DNA of 64,000 bases from Microthrixaceae bacterium (GCA_023957995.1 JAMLGK010000008.1:1-64000), one strand, 5' to 3'; shown: positions 32,790 to 41,120, counted from the first letter of the stretch. Notes: generated by a model not told the origin, from the letters alone. Numbers and translations are program-made.

Positions 32790-33653
32790 TCAGACATCTC
32801 GCGCGGCCCGGACAACCGCCTCGAGCTGCTCGGACAGCTCCGCGCCGTCCGCCACAGCAGTTGAACACACGATCCGACCCACACCCAGCTCTCCCATGGC
32901 CTCCATCTTCTGTTCGTCGAGTCCACCGATGGGCAGGGTGACCGACAGGCTCAGTTCGTCGGGGTCACGATGGTGTTCCTCGGCGGTCCGGCGAGCGAGT
33001 GCCCAGCGCTGCGCGAGCGTCTCGGTGTCGAGCCCCAGTGGATGGAACCCGTCGCCGACCCGGCCCGCCCGACGCGCGGCCGGTTCGCCGTGACCGCCCA
33101 CGTCGAGTCGGATGCGGCGCGTCGGGCGCGGATGCACACGCATGGACTCGAAGGAGAAGAACTCGCCCAGGAACGTGGCCGGATCATCATCGAGAGCAGT
33201 CCGCAGGGCAGCCAACATCTCTGTCGTCCGCCGGCCCCTCGAGGAGAAGTCCCCGCCGGTGGCCTCGATCTCCTCGCGCATCCATCCGACCCCGAAGCCG
33301 ACGTCCACCCGTCCACCCGAGAACACATCCAGGGTGGCGAGACGCTTGGCCAGCACGAGCGGATGATGGTGCGGTGCGACGAGCACGCCGGTGCCGAAGC
33401 GGAGTCGCGTGGTGACGCCCGCGAGGAACCCGATCACCTCGAGTGGGTCGGGGATCGCGCAGTCGTCCGGCAAGGGCATCCGACCGGACTCCGAGTACGG
33501 GTAGACCCCCTCGTAGTCGGAGGCAACCGCCACGTGTTCCACCAGATACAGCACGTCCACACCAGCGGACTCGGCGGTCCCGGCGAACCGGCGCATCGCT
33601 GCGGGATCACCTCCGATTCCGCTGCGGTAGGGCGGCAGTACTCCGATCTCCAT
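32790..33653 (-). CDS. LLM-class (F420-dependent type) oxidoreductase
   Basis: 287 residues. The luciferase-like fold is shown by MEIGVLPPYRSG, DVLYLVEHVAVASDY, TRLRFGTGVLVAPHHHPLVLAKRLATLD and GGRVDVGFGVGWMREE (each a standard block), then RLDVGGHGEPAARRAGRVGDGF. It sits 38 bp upstream of the other LLM gene and is only distantly similar to it. Three hairpin-forming repeats lie immediately upstream of its start. Cofactor and substrate are inferred at family level only. Confidence 0.87.
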   Translation of the reverse strand: MEIGVLPPYRSGIGGDPAAMRRFAGTAESAGVDVLYLVEHVAVASDYEGVYPYSESGRMPLPDDCAIPDPLEVIGFLAGVTTRLRFGTGVLVAPHHHPLVLAKRLATLDVFSGGRVDVGFGVGWMREEIEATGGDFSSRGRRTTEMLAALRTALDDDPATFLGEFFSFESMRVHPRPTRRIRLDVGGHGEPAARRAGRVGDGFHPLGLDTETLAQRWALARRTAEEHHRDPDELSLSVTLPIGGLDEQKMEAMGELGVGRIVCSTAVADGAELSEQLEAVVRAARDV

Positions 33654-33666
33654 CCGACCGACCGTA

Positions 33667-33735
33667 GTCAGGCTCGGCTGACCGTGCTCCCCCGTCAGGC
33701 TCGCCTGACCGTGAAGTCAGGCTTGGCTGACAGTG
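33667..33735. repeat. Three hairpin-forming repeats at a gene end
   Basis: About 20-bp units of the form GTCAGGCTCGGCTGACCGTG begin at 33667, 33694 and 33716. Each contains inverted GTCAG/CTGAC arms. The third copy encodes the last residues and stop codon of the cupredoxin lipoprotein; the other two look like duplicates of that gene end. Confidence 0.88.
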
Positions 33736-34424
33736 AAACTGCCCACCATGCCCAGTTCGGTGTGCGGCTTCCCGGTGGACTCGTCGACGAGGATGCACTG
33801 GAACATGTACTCACCCGATTCGTCGAAGGTGAGCGTGGCTCCACCCTGGTCCCCCGGGTTGATCGAGGCGACCTCGCCGAGGGCCTCTCCGTCGGGCAAC
33901 AGCACCTCGAACTCGTGGGCCTGTTCACCGGAGTTGGTCATCTCGAAGCGGATGGTCTCGCCGGCGGCGATCTCATCGAGTCCCTCGATGCCGTCATATC
34001 CGAAGTCGTGTGCGTCGAAGGTGATCGTGCGGTCCGGGGTCGCCTGTTCCTGGCCACCGTCACCGGTCACCGAGATCTCCGTGCTGATCCCGTCGCCGTT
34101 CTGTCCGGGCTTGCAGTTGAGCACGTAGTCACCCTCGGCGAGATCCACGGTCAGGGTTCTACTGGTGCCGGTGGAAACGTTCTCCACCTCGCTGACGACG
34201 TCGCCGTTCTCGCGCAGCACGTACAACTCGCTGATGTCGTCGGCCTCGTTGGTGAACTCGAAGTCGATCTTGCCTGCGTCCAGCACCGACTCGCTGGGCT
34301 CACAGCCGTCGTTGGTGCCGGTCACTTCCACCAGTGCGGCATCGCCTCCGGAGTTGGCGCAGCCAACCAGCAGCAGCGTCGAGGCCACCAGGGCGACGCC
34401 CGCTCGTTTCAGATCGACTCGCAT
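33717..34424 (-). CDS. Lipoprotein with two cupredoxin domains (EfeO-like N-domain plus blue-copper-like domain)
   Basis: 235 residues. The signal ends in LLLVGC (lipid Cys22). Domain 1 (about 31-120) matches the EfeO cupredoxin: GCEPSE, VSEVENVSTGTSRTLTV, YVLNCKPG, with Cys41 and Cys104. Domain 2 (about 130-235) is a second cupredoxin with a complete type-1 copper ligand set: His170 (QAHEF), Cys210 (FQC), His221 and Met226 (HTELGM). The iron-binding M75 domain of full EfeO is absent. It is downstream of an FTR1 permease gene with 66 bp between and so probably feeds it oxidised iron. Confidence 0.85.
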   Translation of the reverse strand: MRVDLKRAGVALVASTLLLVGCANSGGDAALVEVTGTNDGCEPSESVLDAGKIDFEFTNEADDISELYVLRENGDVVSEVENVSTGTSRTLTVDLAEGDYVLNCKPGQNGDGISTEISVTGDGGQEQATPDRTITFDAHDFGYDGIEGLDEIAAGETIRFEMTNSGEQAHEFEVLLPDGEALGEVASINPGDQGGATLTFDESGEYMFQCILVDESTGKPHTELGMVGSFTVSQA

Positions 34425-34490
34425 GGGAGGTCCTTGTCGGGTTGCCCACCGACACCCGGACCGGGCGGTGGGTGCGGCGGTTGGCACTGC

Positions 34491-35381
34491 TCAGACGACG
34501 GCGCTCACACCTGCGGGTTCGGCACCGGGCCTCTCGGCAGCGCCTGAAGCCTGGATTTCTGCTCCGGGGTCGGCGGCCGTGCCGGACCGCTGCACCGGTC
34601 GCAGGAAGAGCACCATGGTGGGAACGAGGTAGGCCAGGTAGGTGAGCACCTCCAACACGGTCATCTGGGGACCGAAGTTGAAGATGCCCTTCATCAGCGT
34701 GCCGTACCAACTGGTGGCGTCATAGCCCTGCAGGTTCCAGGCGAGATTGTTCAATCCGGGCAGGATGCCGGCCTCCTGGAGGTCGTGCACGCCGTAGGCG
34801 AGAACTCCCGATGCGATCACGATGAGTGCTGCGCCGGTGACCTTGAAGAACACCGCCAGGTTCATGCGCACCGCACCGCGGTAGATGAGCCAGCCGATGG
34901 TGACCGCGGTGCAGATGCCCAGGAGCGCACCCAACGCAGGGCCAGCGCCGGCGCCCTGTGCCTGGAACGTGGGATAGAGGAACAAGGCGGTCTCGAGTCC
35001 TTCGCGACCGACCGCCAGCAGCGCTGCCAGCGCCACCGCTATCGGACCCAGCGCCACCGCGGCAGACATCTTGTCGTCGAGGGTTCCCTTGATGGTGTGG
35101 GACGCCTTGCGCATCCAGAACACCATCCAGGTGACGAACCCGACCGCCACGATGGAGAGGGTTCCACCGAAGGCCTCCTGGGCCTCGAAGCTCATGTTGG
35201 CCGAGGTGAAGTGAATGACCGCACCAAATCCGAGCGACGCGCTCACCGCAACCGCCACGCCCAGCCACAGCGCAGGGATCCGGTCACGGTGGCCTCCGCG
35301 CACGAGAAACGTCACCAGGATCCCGACGACCAGCGCTGCCTCGAGTCCTTCGCGCAGTCCTGTGAGAAAGGTCTGGAACAC
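34491..35381 (-). CDS. efeU: FTR1-family iron permease (EfeU)
   Basis: 296 residues from a GTG. It has seven or so membrane helices and both REGLE motifs of the FTR1 family: TGLREGLEAALVVG at the N-terminus and AVGREGLETALFL at about 125. These bind and pass iron. EfeU imports iron across the plasma membrane, usually with EfeO and the haem peroxidase EfeB; no EfeB gene is present here. The last 40 residues are Ala/Pro/Gly-rich. A DtxR/IdeR-like box lies 32-50 bp upstream. Confidence 0.92.
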   Translation of the reverse strand: MFQTFLTGLREGLEAALVVGILVTFLVRGGHRDRIPALWLGVAVAVSASLGFGAVIHFTSANMSFEAQEAFGGTLSIVAVGFVTWMVFWMRKASHTIKGTLDDKMSAAVALGPIAVALAALLAVGREGLETALFLYPTFQAQGAGAGPALGALLGICTAVTIGWLIYRGAVRMNLAVFFKVTGAALIVIASGVLAYGVHDLQEAGILPGLNNLAWNLQGYDATSWYGTLMKGIFNFGPQMTVLEVLTYLAYLVPTMVLFLRPVQRSGTAADPGAEIQASGAAERPGAEPAGVSAVV

Positions 35382-35412
35382 CTGCGCTCCCGTGGGTTGG
35401 GGTCCTCTTGAC

Positions 35413-35431
35413 TAGTAGTAGGCAACCCTAA
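35413..35431 (-). promoter_or_regulatory. DtxR/IdeR-like iron box
   Basis: On the minus strand TTAGGGTTGCCTACTACTA matches the 19-bp IdeR consensus at about 11 positions, with the left half TTAGG and the central CTA intact. The place, just upstream of efeU, is what an iron-repressed uptake operon would have. Confidence 0.45.
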
Positions 35432-35443
35432 CATGGCGTCAGA

Positions 35444-35471
35444 GTCAAGCCAGCTGGGTCAAGCCAACTCG
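35444..35471. repeat. 14-bp imperfect tandem duplication
   Basis: GTCAAGCCAGCTGG followed by GTCAAGCCAACTCG, 24 bp past the stop of the isocitrate lyase-like gene in its own direction. Confidence 0.75.
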
Positions 35472-35494
35472 ACGGTCCGCCCGGCACCGGGGAG

Positions 35495-36364
35495 CTAGTC
35501 GGTGAACGAGCGCTCGACCTCGGCGGCCTGCGAAGCGCCCATGAAGTCGGTGAACTCCTCGAAGCTGGCGAGCTCGTCGATGATCCCCAGCGGGGAACCG
35601 TCGTCGAGTAGTCGCCGGTAGGTGTGCTGCAGAGCCGGGAGTGTCGCGAGGATCGAGGTGAGCGGGTGGATGACCAGCCGCACCCCGAGCTCACCCAACC
35701 GGCCGACGGTCAGTTCCGGCGAGCGACCCTCCACCCAGGCGTGGGCGAGGGGCCATCGATCCAATGACGCCGCCGCGCGTTCGATCTGGGTCTCGTCGGC
35801 CATGCCCTCGACGAACACCACGTGCGCGCCCGCCTCGCCATAGAGATGGGCCCGGTCGATCGCAGCATCGAAGCCCTCCACCGACAGAGCGTCGGTGCGG
35901 GCGATGATCAGCGGGCCGGTCTCGCCCGAGGTGACGACAGCAGCTTTGATCCTGGAGGCGTGCTCCGCGGGATCAACGAGCTGTTTGCCGGCCAGGTGGC
36001 CACATCGCTTGGGCATCCGCTGGTCCTCGAGGTGCATCGCGGCCACCCCGGCGCGTGCATAGAGCTCCACGGTCTGGATCACGTTGAGCACCCCGCCGTA
36101 CCCGGTGTCTGCATCCGCGACCAGAGGGGCGTCCACCGAGGCTGCGATCCGGGCGGCCTGGTCCGCCATCTCGGTCACGGTCAGAAGCCCCACGTCGGGG
36201 GCCCCGAGCCGCACCGCGGAGGTGCCGTTCCCGGTCATGTAGAGCACGTCGAAACCGACGCTCCGCGCTATGCGTGCCGAGAACGGATCCTGACATCCTG
36301 CTGCGGCGACGGCCCCGCCACTCGCCTGCGCGGCGTGCAGCAGCTCCACCAGACGACCTCGCAT
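35495..36364 (-). CDS. Isocitrate lyase / PEP mutase superfamily protein
   Basis: 289 residues of the smaller PEP mutase/methylisocitrate lyase group. The catalytic loop is QRMPKRCGHLAGK, with the KRCGH signature; PLVADADTGYGG supplies Asp metal ligands and LIIARTDAL the next conserved block. Reactions in the family cleave or form C-C or P-C bonds in 2-oxo or 2-hydroxy acids; carboxyvinyl-carboxyphosphonate or oxaloacetate activities are also found, so the substrate is open. It follows the degenerate GGDEF gene with a 2-bp gap and is last in the thiolase operon. Confidence 0.87.
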   Translation of the reverse strand: MRGRLVELLHAAQASGGAVAAAGCQDPFSARIARSVGFDVLYMTGNGTSAVRLGAPDVGLLTVTEMADQAARIAASVDAPLVADADTGYGGVLNVIQTVELYARAGVAAMHLEDQRMPKRCGHLAGKQLVDPAEHASRIKAAVVTSGETGPLIIARTDALSVEGFDAAIDRAHLYGEAGAHVVFVEGMADETQIERAAASLDRWPLAHAWVEGRSPELTVGRLGELGVRLVIHPLTSILATLPALQHTYRRLLDDGSPLGIIDELASFEEFTDFMGASQAAEVERSFTD

Positions 36365-36366
36365 GA

Positions 36367-36810
36367 TCAGGTGCCGCTGCGGCGGAGGAGGTCGGTCTCT
36401 GCGAGTGCGACCAGTTCGGCTCCGTTCATGCCCCTCGCAGCCGGAGCGAACCCCACGTTGATCGACAACGAGAACACCTCGGCGCCGATCTCCACCGGCA
36501 ACGCGAACACTCCCCGGACCCGGTCCATGACCACATCGGCATCGCCGGCCTCCACGCCCGTTCCCGCCAGGGCGAACACACCCGGCGCCGCGGAGGCCAA
36601 CACATCGTTGCTGCGAACGAGTTGGCTCAGACGCGAAGCGACCTCACGCAATGCCTTCGCGACATCGGGATCGGTGTCGGGATCAGGCAGGTCGAACCCC
36701 TCCACCGCCACGCAGAACACCGCTGGGTCATCTCCGCCGGAGATCATCTCGTCGATGGCCGCGACGAGCCGGCCTCGCGTCGGAAGTCCGGTGAGCGGAT
36801 CGATCTTCAC
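36367..36810 (-). CDS. Degenerate GGDEF-domain protein
   Basis: 147 residues from a GTG (a TTG overlapping the thiolase stop, 39 bases earlier, is an alternative). The N-terminus VKIDPLTGLPTRGRL is the standard entry into a GGDEF domain and INVGFAPAARG matches its end. The active-site GG[DE]EF is replaced by APGVFAL, so it should not make cyclic di-GMP. It may bind GTP or serve as a protein module. Its place between thiolase and lyase genes is odd for a signalling domain. Confidence 0.68.
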   Translation of the reverse strand: MKIDPLTGLPTRGRLVAAIDEMISGGDDPAVFCVAVEGFDLPDPDTDPDVAKALREVASRLSQLVRSNDVLASAAPGVFALAGTGVEAGDADVVMDRVRGVFALPVEIGAEVFSLSINVGFAPAARGMNGAELVALAETDLLRRSGT

Positions 36811-36845
36811 GCCCCGATGATACGGCCAAGCGTGCGAACCGGCGC

Positions 36846-38039
36846 TCAATCGGGTCGGTTGCCCCAGATCCCGACGAAGCTGACCATCTCGCCCGGGTAT
36901 CCACCCAGGTTGTGGCTCAGGGCGAGCCCTCGGTCAGCGGTGTCGATCCGGCGGTCCTCGGGTGCCTCCCCGCGCAGCTGCAACCAGCACTCGAAGAGCA
37001 TCCGCAACCCGGATGCGCCAACAGGGTGACCGAAGGACTTCAACCCGCCGTCGGTGTTGACGGGCAGCTCACCGTGCAGGTCGAACACCCCCGCCTCGCA
37101 GTCCTTGTGCGCCTCACCCCTGGCGCTGAATCCGAGGTCCTCCATGAGCACCAGTTCGGTGGGCGTGAAGCAGTCGTGCACCTCTGCCATGGCCAACTCG
37201 CTGCGCGGATCGGTGATCCCCGCCTGCGCGTAGGCGTCGTTGGCGGCCCACTCGCACTCCGGGAAGTGCGTGTAGTCGTAGTCCGGATCGAGCAGCCCCG
37301 ACCCGTTGCCCGCCACGAAGCTGAGCGCCTTCACGTAGATCGGGTTGTCGGTGTAGCGGTGGGCGTCCTCCGCCCGAACCACGATCGCGCTGGCCGCTCC
37401 GTCGGCCACGCCCGCACAGTCGAACACCGAGAGCATCCCGGCCACCGCGGGCATCTTGCAGATGGCGTCCACGTCCATCTCCCTGCGGAACTGTGCGCGT
37501 GGATTCCTGGCACCGTTGGAATGGTTCTTGGAGGCGATCCGCGCCAGGGTGCGGCGCAGTTCGCCCTGGTCCACCCCGTACCGCTCGGCATATGCGGGCG
37601 CCACCAGGGAGAACATCGCTGCGGCGGTCAGCGAGCGCTGGGTTCCGTCGGTCGGGATGGGGAACGCATTCAGGCCCTGGTAGCCCGAGTCCTTCACCTT
37701 CTCGACCCCGACCGCTGCAGCCATGTCATAGGCCCCCGATGCAACCGCGTAACAGGCCTGCCGGAGCGCCTCGGAACCGGTGGCGCAGTAGTTCTCGACC
37801 CTGGTCACGGGCTTGGCCTCGAGCTTCAACGGAGCTGCGAGGGTGACACCCGACATCCCCGATTGGGCAGTGCCCAGCCACCAGGCATCGATGTCGTTCT
37901 TGGCGACGCCTGCCGAGGCGAGACCCTCGAGCACTGCATCGATCATGAGATCGTCGCTGCTCGACTCCCAGTGCTCGCGGAACGGAGTGCAACCCATCCC
38001 GATGATCGCTACGCGGTCCTTGATCCCGTGGCTACCCAT
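36846..38039 (-). CDS. Thiolase, SCPx/lipid-transfer type
   Basis: 397 residues from the ATG that shares a base with the upstream stop (TGATG), with GGGAGG upstream. Thiolase catalytic features are the nucleophile Cys in VENYCATGSEALR, His in VHDCFTPTEL and the GHPVGASG block near the end. The layout matches SCPx-type thiolases and Ltp2-like aldolases, which cleave branched or sterol side-chain acyl-CoAs and often need a DUF35/OB-fold partner. That partner is the adjacent KAS-OB fusion. A shared TetR-type palindrome heads the operon. Confidence 0.92.
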   Translation of the reverse strand: MGSHGIKDRVAIIGMGCTPFREHWESSSDDLMIDAVLEGLASAGVAKNDIDAWWLGTAQSGMSGVTLAAPLKLEAKPVTRVENYCATGSEALRQACYAVASGAYDMAAAVGVEKVKDSGYQGLNAFPIPTDGTQRSLTAAAMFSLVAPAYAERYGVDQGELRRTLARIASKNHSNGARNPRAQFRREMDVDAICKMPAVAGMLSVFDCAGVADGAASAIVVRAEDAHRYTDNPIYVKALSFVAGNGSGLLDPDYDYTHFPECEWAANDAYAQAGITDPRSELAMAEVHDCFTPTELVLMEDLGFSARGEAHKDCEAGVFDLHGELPVNTDGGLKSFGHPVGASGLRMLFECWLQLRGEAPEDRRIDTADRGLALSHNLGGYPGEMVSFVGIWGNRPD

Positions 38040-39514
38040 CACGCACCTCCCGTGGTGTGTGGCTCGGCGTTCGTCTGATCGTCCGCACCGGAGGCCGGTT
38101 TGGCCTTCCAGAAGTAGTTGGCGATCCCGTCCGCGGTGTTGATGCGCCTGAAGGTCATCTCCACCTCCATACCGATACGCACGTCAGCGGGTGCCACGTC
38201 GGTGAGCTCCAGAGGCAGGCGGCCACCCCCTTCGAAGTCACACACGGCGAAGATCGTCGGTGGTGACGGTGAGTAGGCCAGTGAATCGATGGTGTAGGTG
38301 ATGACCCTTGCGGTGGAGTCGGCCATGGCGGCGGGTTCCATGTCGTCGACCGCTCCTCCGTCGAAGCTCACCCGGGCAGGCGGCAGGTGCACCGCGCCCG
38401 AACTCCGGTCGCGTGAACCGACGAAGCCGTACTTCCATTCCCCACGACGCCCGGCCGCGGATGCCGACATCCTCGCCGGTTCGGGCCTGTTGGGAGGCTG
38501 CACGGGGAGCACTCCGCGCCACTGCAGGTAGCGGGCGTAGGGAACATCGCCGTGCGCAGAACCGATGTCCTCGGCCACGGTCGGTCCGTTGCGCCGAGCC
38601 TGACCGGTGACCCTGAACAGGAACACGTCCGCTCCGTCGGCCATCGAGGCCAGTGCGACCACATCACCCGTTGCGGCCTGCTCGATCAGGTGGGTGAGCA
38701 TGACCGGACCGTGAGCGGCCCCGCAGAAGCCGATAGACGCAGTGAGGGAGTCGACGACGGTCACACCGTCGGCCGAGAGGGACTTGGAGAGCTTGGCCGC
38801 CGCCCTGGGGTGCATTCCGACCAGGGCCGCCGCGGTCACCTCGGTCTGCTCGACGCCGGCGTCCTTGCACGCAGCCGCCCAGGCCGAGCCGAGAAGTTCC
38901 CCATAGCGCTGCTGGCCGAACCGTTCCTCCCAGGCATGGGTGCGCAGTTCACCGGGCGCCTTCCAACGATCCAGGAACTCACCGGTGGCGCTGGCGCCAC
39001 CGAGGTACTCCGCGGCCAGGTCGCCGTCGTCGTCCGAACCGATCAGGAGCGCTGCGGCTCCATCGCCACCATCACGCTCGTCGGCACTACCCGCCGGTCC
39101 GCACCGCACATCGCCCGCCAGCACCAACGTCGCTGGTTCCGCCGACATCAACGCCGACCGCAGAGCGGCGGATGCCCCGCGGAGGCCGGGACCTGCGTCT
39201 GCAGCCATGACCGACGGATCCAGGCGCAGCGCACTGTGTGCGATAGGGGCGCTGGTCTTCTCGGCGTACACGGGAGCCGTCGTGGCGAACCACAGAGCGT
39301 CCGGACGGCGTTCGGTCGCGGCCAGCACCCGACGCCCGGCGGCGACCGCCATGGTCAGTGGATCCTCGTCATAGCCGGCCACCGATCGGGTTCCGCTGCC
39401 CTGCGCGCTACCCAACACGGCGCCGACCGCTGACCGGTCCAGTCTCCAGTGCGGTAGGTACGCTGCTGCAGCAACAACTCCGCGCTCGGGTCGGGTCGGT
39501 TCGTCGACTGCCAT
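38039..39514 (-). CDS. KAS III/HMG-CoA synthase-like domain fused to DUF35 OB-fold
   Basis: 491 residues from MAVDEPTRPE. The N-terminal two thirds has a thiolase fold of the HMG-CoA synthase/KAS III type (ADAGPGLRGASAALRSAL, SIGFCGAAHGPVMLTH), but no Cys stands at the usual nucleophile place. The C-terminal part is an OB-fold (FAVCDFEGGGRLPLELTD, EVEMTFRRI). The zinc-ribbon of DUF35 reads GSRDRSSGAVHLPP here, so the expected Cys pairs are missing. It probably works as the partner of the coupled thiolase, delivering or holding acyl-CoA. Confidence 0.85.
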   Translation of the reverse strand: MAVDEPTRPERGVVAAAAYLPHWRLDRSAVGAVLGSAQGSGTRSVAGYDEDPLTMAVAAGRRVLAATERRPDALWFATTAPVYAEKTSAPIAHSALRLDPSVMAADAGPGLRGASAALRSALMSAEPATLVLAGDVRCGPAGSADERDGGDGAAALLIGSDDDGDLAAEYLGGASATGEFLDRWKAPGELRTHAWEERFGQQRYGELLGSAWAAACKDAGVEQTEVTAAALVGMHPRAAAKLSKSLSADGVTVVDSLTASIGFCGAAHGPVMLTHLIEQAATGDVVALASMADGADVFLFRVTGQARRNGPTVAEDIGSAHGDVPYARYLQWRGVLPVQPPNRPEPARMSASAAGRRGEWKYGFVGSRDRSSGAVHLPPARVSFDGGAVDDMEPAAMADSTARVITYTIDSLAYSPSPPTIFAVCDFEGGGRLPLELTDVAPADVRIGMEVEMTFRRINTADGIANYFWKAKPASGADDQTNAEPHTTGGA

Positions 39515-39533
39515 GACCCGACGATACGCCACC

Positions 39534-39552
39534 ACCTGACGGGTCGTCAGAT
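39534..39552. promoter_or_regulatory. TetR-type palindrome, thiolase operon
   Basis: CTGACG-GGT-CGTCAG with AC/AT flanks, 20-38 bp upstream of the KAS/OB-fold start. It is the same motif as at 49131, 49903 and 57365. Confidence 0.75.
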
Positions 39553-39617
39553 CACCGACCCGCGCGGGCCGCAGTGTGCGGTCGACGCACGCTGGGACTT
39601 CCACCCAGCTCCCGGGC

Positions 39618-39645
39618 TTGACAATTCCTGAATCTGGTTCAGAAT
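39618..39645 (+). promoter_or_regulatory. Candidate sigma-70 promoter
   Basis: TTGACA at 39618 and CAGAAT at 39640, 16 bp apart, upstream of the second TetR gene. The spacer holds the palindrome CTGAATCTGGTTCAG, a likely operator. Confidence 0.5.
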
Positions 39646-39710
39646 GTTGGTGAACCCAAATACGATGTGGGTGAACCAAAAAGATGTGGTGAACCCGAGA
39701 ATATGGTGCA
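39644..39710. repeat. Iteron-like direct repeats upstream of a TetR gene
   Basis: ATGTGGGTGAACC-type words begin at 39644, 39665 and 39684, with a decayed fourth at 39703 over the start codon. The spacing of 19-21 bp puts them on one DNA face. They look like repressor sites. Confidence 0.7.
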
Positions 39711-40488
39711 CATGGTCAACACAGGGCGCCGCGCAAGGAACCGAGCCGCACGCCACAGCCAACTGGTGGCCGCCGCCAGCGCCATCGTGGCCGAGAAGGG
39801 CCTCGACGGCCTCACGATGCAGGAGGTCGCCGAGCGCGTCGACTGCGCGGTCGGGACCATCTACACGTACTTCTCCTCCAAGTCGGCGCTGCTGGCAGCA
39901 CTGCAGGTGAACGCCATCCGCGTTCTCGCAGACAGCTACGAACAAGCAGCGCGGCAGTGGGACGCAGTATTCGCGCTGCGGGACCTCGACGACGACGCGG
40001 CCTCGTTGGTGAGGCTGATCGGCCTGGGCCGCCTGTTCGTCGCCTGGCCACGCCTGCAACCCCGCGAGTTCGACTTCCTCCAGATGCTCGTGACCACGCC
40101 CGAGCGGCTGCTGACCCCCCAGGACTCCGCATCGGTTCTTCCCATGGCGCTCGCCCTGTTCGCGGAGGGGCGCGTCGCCCACGACCTGGCGGTCGAAGCC
40201 GGTGCGCTGGCGCAGGATCCCGACCGGCCCGGCGACGACGGCACCGCTCGCACGGTCCGCTGGATCGCCTCTCTCGACGGCGCGGTCATGGTGAGCACCG
40301 CCGCCGGCGACCTTCCCCAGGACATGGATGCAGGGGCGTTCGACCTCCACCTGATGGCCGATCACTCCACGCGTGACCACCTCCAGGCATGGGGTGCCCA
40401 GCCCGACGCGCTCGAGGGCGCATTCGCCCTGGTCGACGAGATGGCCGCAGAGGGTTCACTGCTTCCCGAGACGATCGGAGGATCATGA
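39703..40488 (+). CDS. TetR family transcriptional regulator
   Basis: About 261 residues from MVHMVNTGRR (the inner ATG at 39712 is an alternative). The N-terminal helix-turn-helix is clear: SQLVAAASAIVAEKGLDGLTMQEVAERVDCAVGTIYTYFSSKSALLAAL. The C-terminal ligand domain is typical but not informative. The stop overlaps the fatty acid hydroxylase start (ATGA), so it is coupled with a membrane lipid enzyme and may sense its substrate or product. Direct repeats of about 20 bp cover its promoter region. Confidence 0.9.
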   Translation: MVHMVNTGRRARNRAARHSQLVAAASAIVAEKGLDGLTMQEVAERVDCAVGTIYTYFSSKSALLAALQVNAIRVLADSYEQAARQWDAVFALRDLDDDAASLVRLIGLGRLFVAWPRLQPREFDFLQMLVTTPERLLTPQDSASVLPMALALFAEGRVAHDLAVEAGALAQDPDRPGDDGTARTVRWIASLDGAVMVSTAAGDLPQDMDAGAFDLHLMADHSTRDHLQAWGAQPDALEGAFALVDEMAAEGSLLPETIGGS

Positions 40489-41120
40489 CAGCTGTCGTCG
40501 CGGTCCTCTCGCTGGCGGTCGGGATCAACCTCTGGTTCCTGTTCGAGTACCTGCTGCACCGCTTTGCGATGCACTACCTGCACGGCAAGGGGATGATGAG
40601 TCGGGAGCACCTCGAACACCACGTCCAGGCCGGTTGGAGCTTCTCCTACACGCACATCCTGAGCTGGTTGGGTGTGGGTCTCGTGGGTGGGGCCATCTGG
40701 CTGCCCGTCGGCTATCTGATCGGCGGCTGGACGGTGGGGATCCCTCTCGCCATCGGTTGGCCGATCGGGTACGCGTTCTACGAGTACGAACATGCCATGT
40801 GTCATCTGCAGCCGCCGCGGACCCGCTACCAGCGATGGGTCCGCAAGCACCACTTCCAGCACCACTTCGGATCCCCGATGGACAACCAGGGCGTGAGCGT
40901 CGGCTGGTGGGACGTGCTGTTCGGCACCAACGACGCACCCGACATCGTGCGGGTACCGCGACGGATGGCGGCGGGACTCGACTGGCTCATCGACGAGGAC
41001 GGCGAGCTGCGACCCGAGTTCGCGGACGACTACGAGCTGGTCGGCAGCTACGGAACCGATGAGCGCCAGGCCGGAATCGACCGTGCCAAGGCGTTCGCCT
41101 CGATCGCCCCCGACGCCTGA
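40485..41120 (+). CDS. Sterol desaturase / fatty acid hydroxylase family protein
   Basis: 211 residues from the ATG inside the upstream stop. The di-iron histidine clusters are present: LLHRFAMHYLHG, REHLEHH, YEHAMCH and KHHFQHHFG, separated by hydrophobic helices that cross the membrane. Enzymes of this superfamily hydroxylate or desaturate fatty acids, sterols or carotenoids using oxygen. The C-terminal 50 residues are acidic and cytoplasmic. Coupling with the TetR gene suggests dedicated control. Confidence 0.87.
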   Translation: MTAVVAVLSLAVGINLWFLFEYLLHRFAMHYLHGKGMMSREHLEHHVQAGWSFSYTHILSWLGVGLVGGAIWLPVGYLIGGWTVGIPLAIGWPIGYAFYEYEHAMCHLQPPRTRYQRWVRKHHFQHHFGSPMDNQGVSVGWWDVLFGTNDAPDIVRVPRRMAAGLDWLIDEDGELRPEFADDYELVGSYGTDERQAGIDRAKAFASIAPDA

